Assembly: GCA_021205585.1 (NCBI GenBank)
Contig: JAJPXI010000230.1
Span: 1-5,211, forward strand
Length of the DNA stretch: 5,211 nucleotides
DNA from: Oscillospiraceae bacterium
GTDB taxonomy: Bacteria; Bacillota; Clostridia; Oscillospirales; Oscillospiraceae
Direction of reading: 5' to 3'
Below the pieces are notes generated by a model. The model ran no database searches and was not told where the DNA came from. It was given only the letters and a program-made list of their open reading frames with translations. Position 1 is the stretch's first letter. Each line of letters opens with the position of its first letter. The position numbers and the translations under genes were made by a program. Shown here one piece after another: positions 5,043 through 5,211 of this stretch.

Positions 5043-5211
5043 ATGGAAACTGAAACGACTGCCCTGCCCGGCCCCGGCCAGTACGGCAGCGACCGGGATA
5101 CCTTCCTGCGGGTGTGGCGGCGGGTCATGCCGGAACCGGGGCCGGGGTGCCCCATCCAGCTCGCCCCGGCGGGGCAAAGCCCCGCCCCGCGCCCTCTCCC
5201 CGGCCAAATGG
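5043..5211 (+). CDS. Unidentified protein, N-terminal part only (possibly ferritin-like family)
   Basis: A divergent gene runs off the right edge; 56 codons are visible with no stop. The ATG at 5043-5045 follows a textbook AGGAGGTG SD (5030-5037) with 5-base spacing, so the start is well supported. The protein begins with an acidic and Thr-rich stretch METETTALPG, then a probable helix DRDTFLRVWRRVMPEPG (17-33). A Pro/Ala-rich linker with little structure follows (about residues 34-56). A short leader with FxRVWRRVMP before a Pro-rich linker resembles, from memory, some clostridial ferritin-like/rubrerythrin-related proteins, whose di-iron domain would lie beyond the window. No metal ligands or catalytic motif can be seen, so function is not assigned. 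A GC-rich perfect hairpin sits in the linker codons (5168-5186). Iron handling would suit the Fe-S operon next door, but that is inference. Confidence 0.7.
   Translation, partial: METETTALPGPGQYGSDRDTFLRVWRRVMPEPGPGCPIQLAPAGQSPAPRPLPGQM
5168..5186. repeat. GC-rich 8-bp hairpin in the divergent gene
   Basis: GGCGGGGC (5168-5175), AAA, and GCCCCGCC (5179-5186) form a perfect stem-loop within codons for the Pro/Ala-rich linker. No U run follows, so it is not an intrinsic terminator. Similar GC-rich palindromes with a GGCGGG core occur at 1030-1049 and 4941-4963. In DNA this GC-rich the resemblance may be compositional. Confidence 0.45.

Noticed and set aside
4974..5207. Minus-strand 77-codon open frame over the intergenic region and divergent gene
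   Set aside because: It spans the promoter and palindrome region's edge, lacks a convincing SD, and opposes a plus-strand start with an excellent SD.

Overview
The window looks like a GC-rich chromosomal piece of an anaerobic gut-type Clostridium relative (Oscillospiraceae-like, for example the Flavonifractor/Lawsonibacter group). This is inferred from GC-rich coding sequence, strong Shine-Dalgarno (SD) sites, a sigma-A type promoter, an oxygen-independent (CbiK) cobalt chelatase and a minimal SufC/SufB-like pair. No rRNA, tRNA, CRISPR array, insertion sequence or other mobile element is visible.

Layout: almost everything is one leftward (minus-strand) operon, read from about 4966 to beyond base 1. 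In transcription order it holds smsC (SufC-like ATPase), smsB (SufB/SufD-like scaffold), a PaaI-type hotdog thioesterase, a MATE-family transporter, cbiK (sirohydrochlorin cobaltochelatase) and hemA (glutamyl-tRNA reductase, 3' part cut off by the left edge). The first five genes overlap each other by 4 to about 20 bases, and hemA follows cbiK after 41 bases. No internal terminator was seen. A 151-base intergenic region (4892-5042) carries a near-ideal promoter for this operon, a perfect 10-bp-arm palindrome at the predicted transcription start, and a small hairpin that includes part of the smsC SD. To its right a divergent plus-strand gene begins at 5043 with an excellent SD and runs off the right edge. 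Its first 56 codons do not identify it securely, though its N-terminus resembles the leader of some clostridial ferritin-like proteins.

Biology: SmsC and SmsB form an ABC-ATPase/scaffold complex for Fe-S cluster assembly. The short SufB-like protein, with no separate SufD, SufS or SufU in the window, fits the minimal SMS version of SUF. HemA makes the committed tetrapyrrole precursor, and CbiK inserts cobalt into sirohydrochlorin on the way to vitamin B12. The operon therefore joins Fe-S assembly to tetrapyrrole/cobalamin synthesis, with a thioesterase and a MATE exporter of unknown role between them. The missing intermediate enzymes (hemC, hemD/cobA, precorrin-2 dehydrogenase, hemB, hemL) would be expected to the left of this window. 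The best candidates for something undescribed are the Fe-S/MATE/tetrapyrrole linkage and the palindrome at its transcription start.
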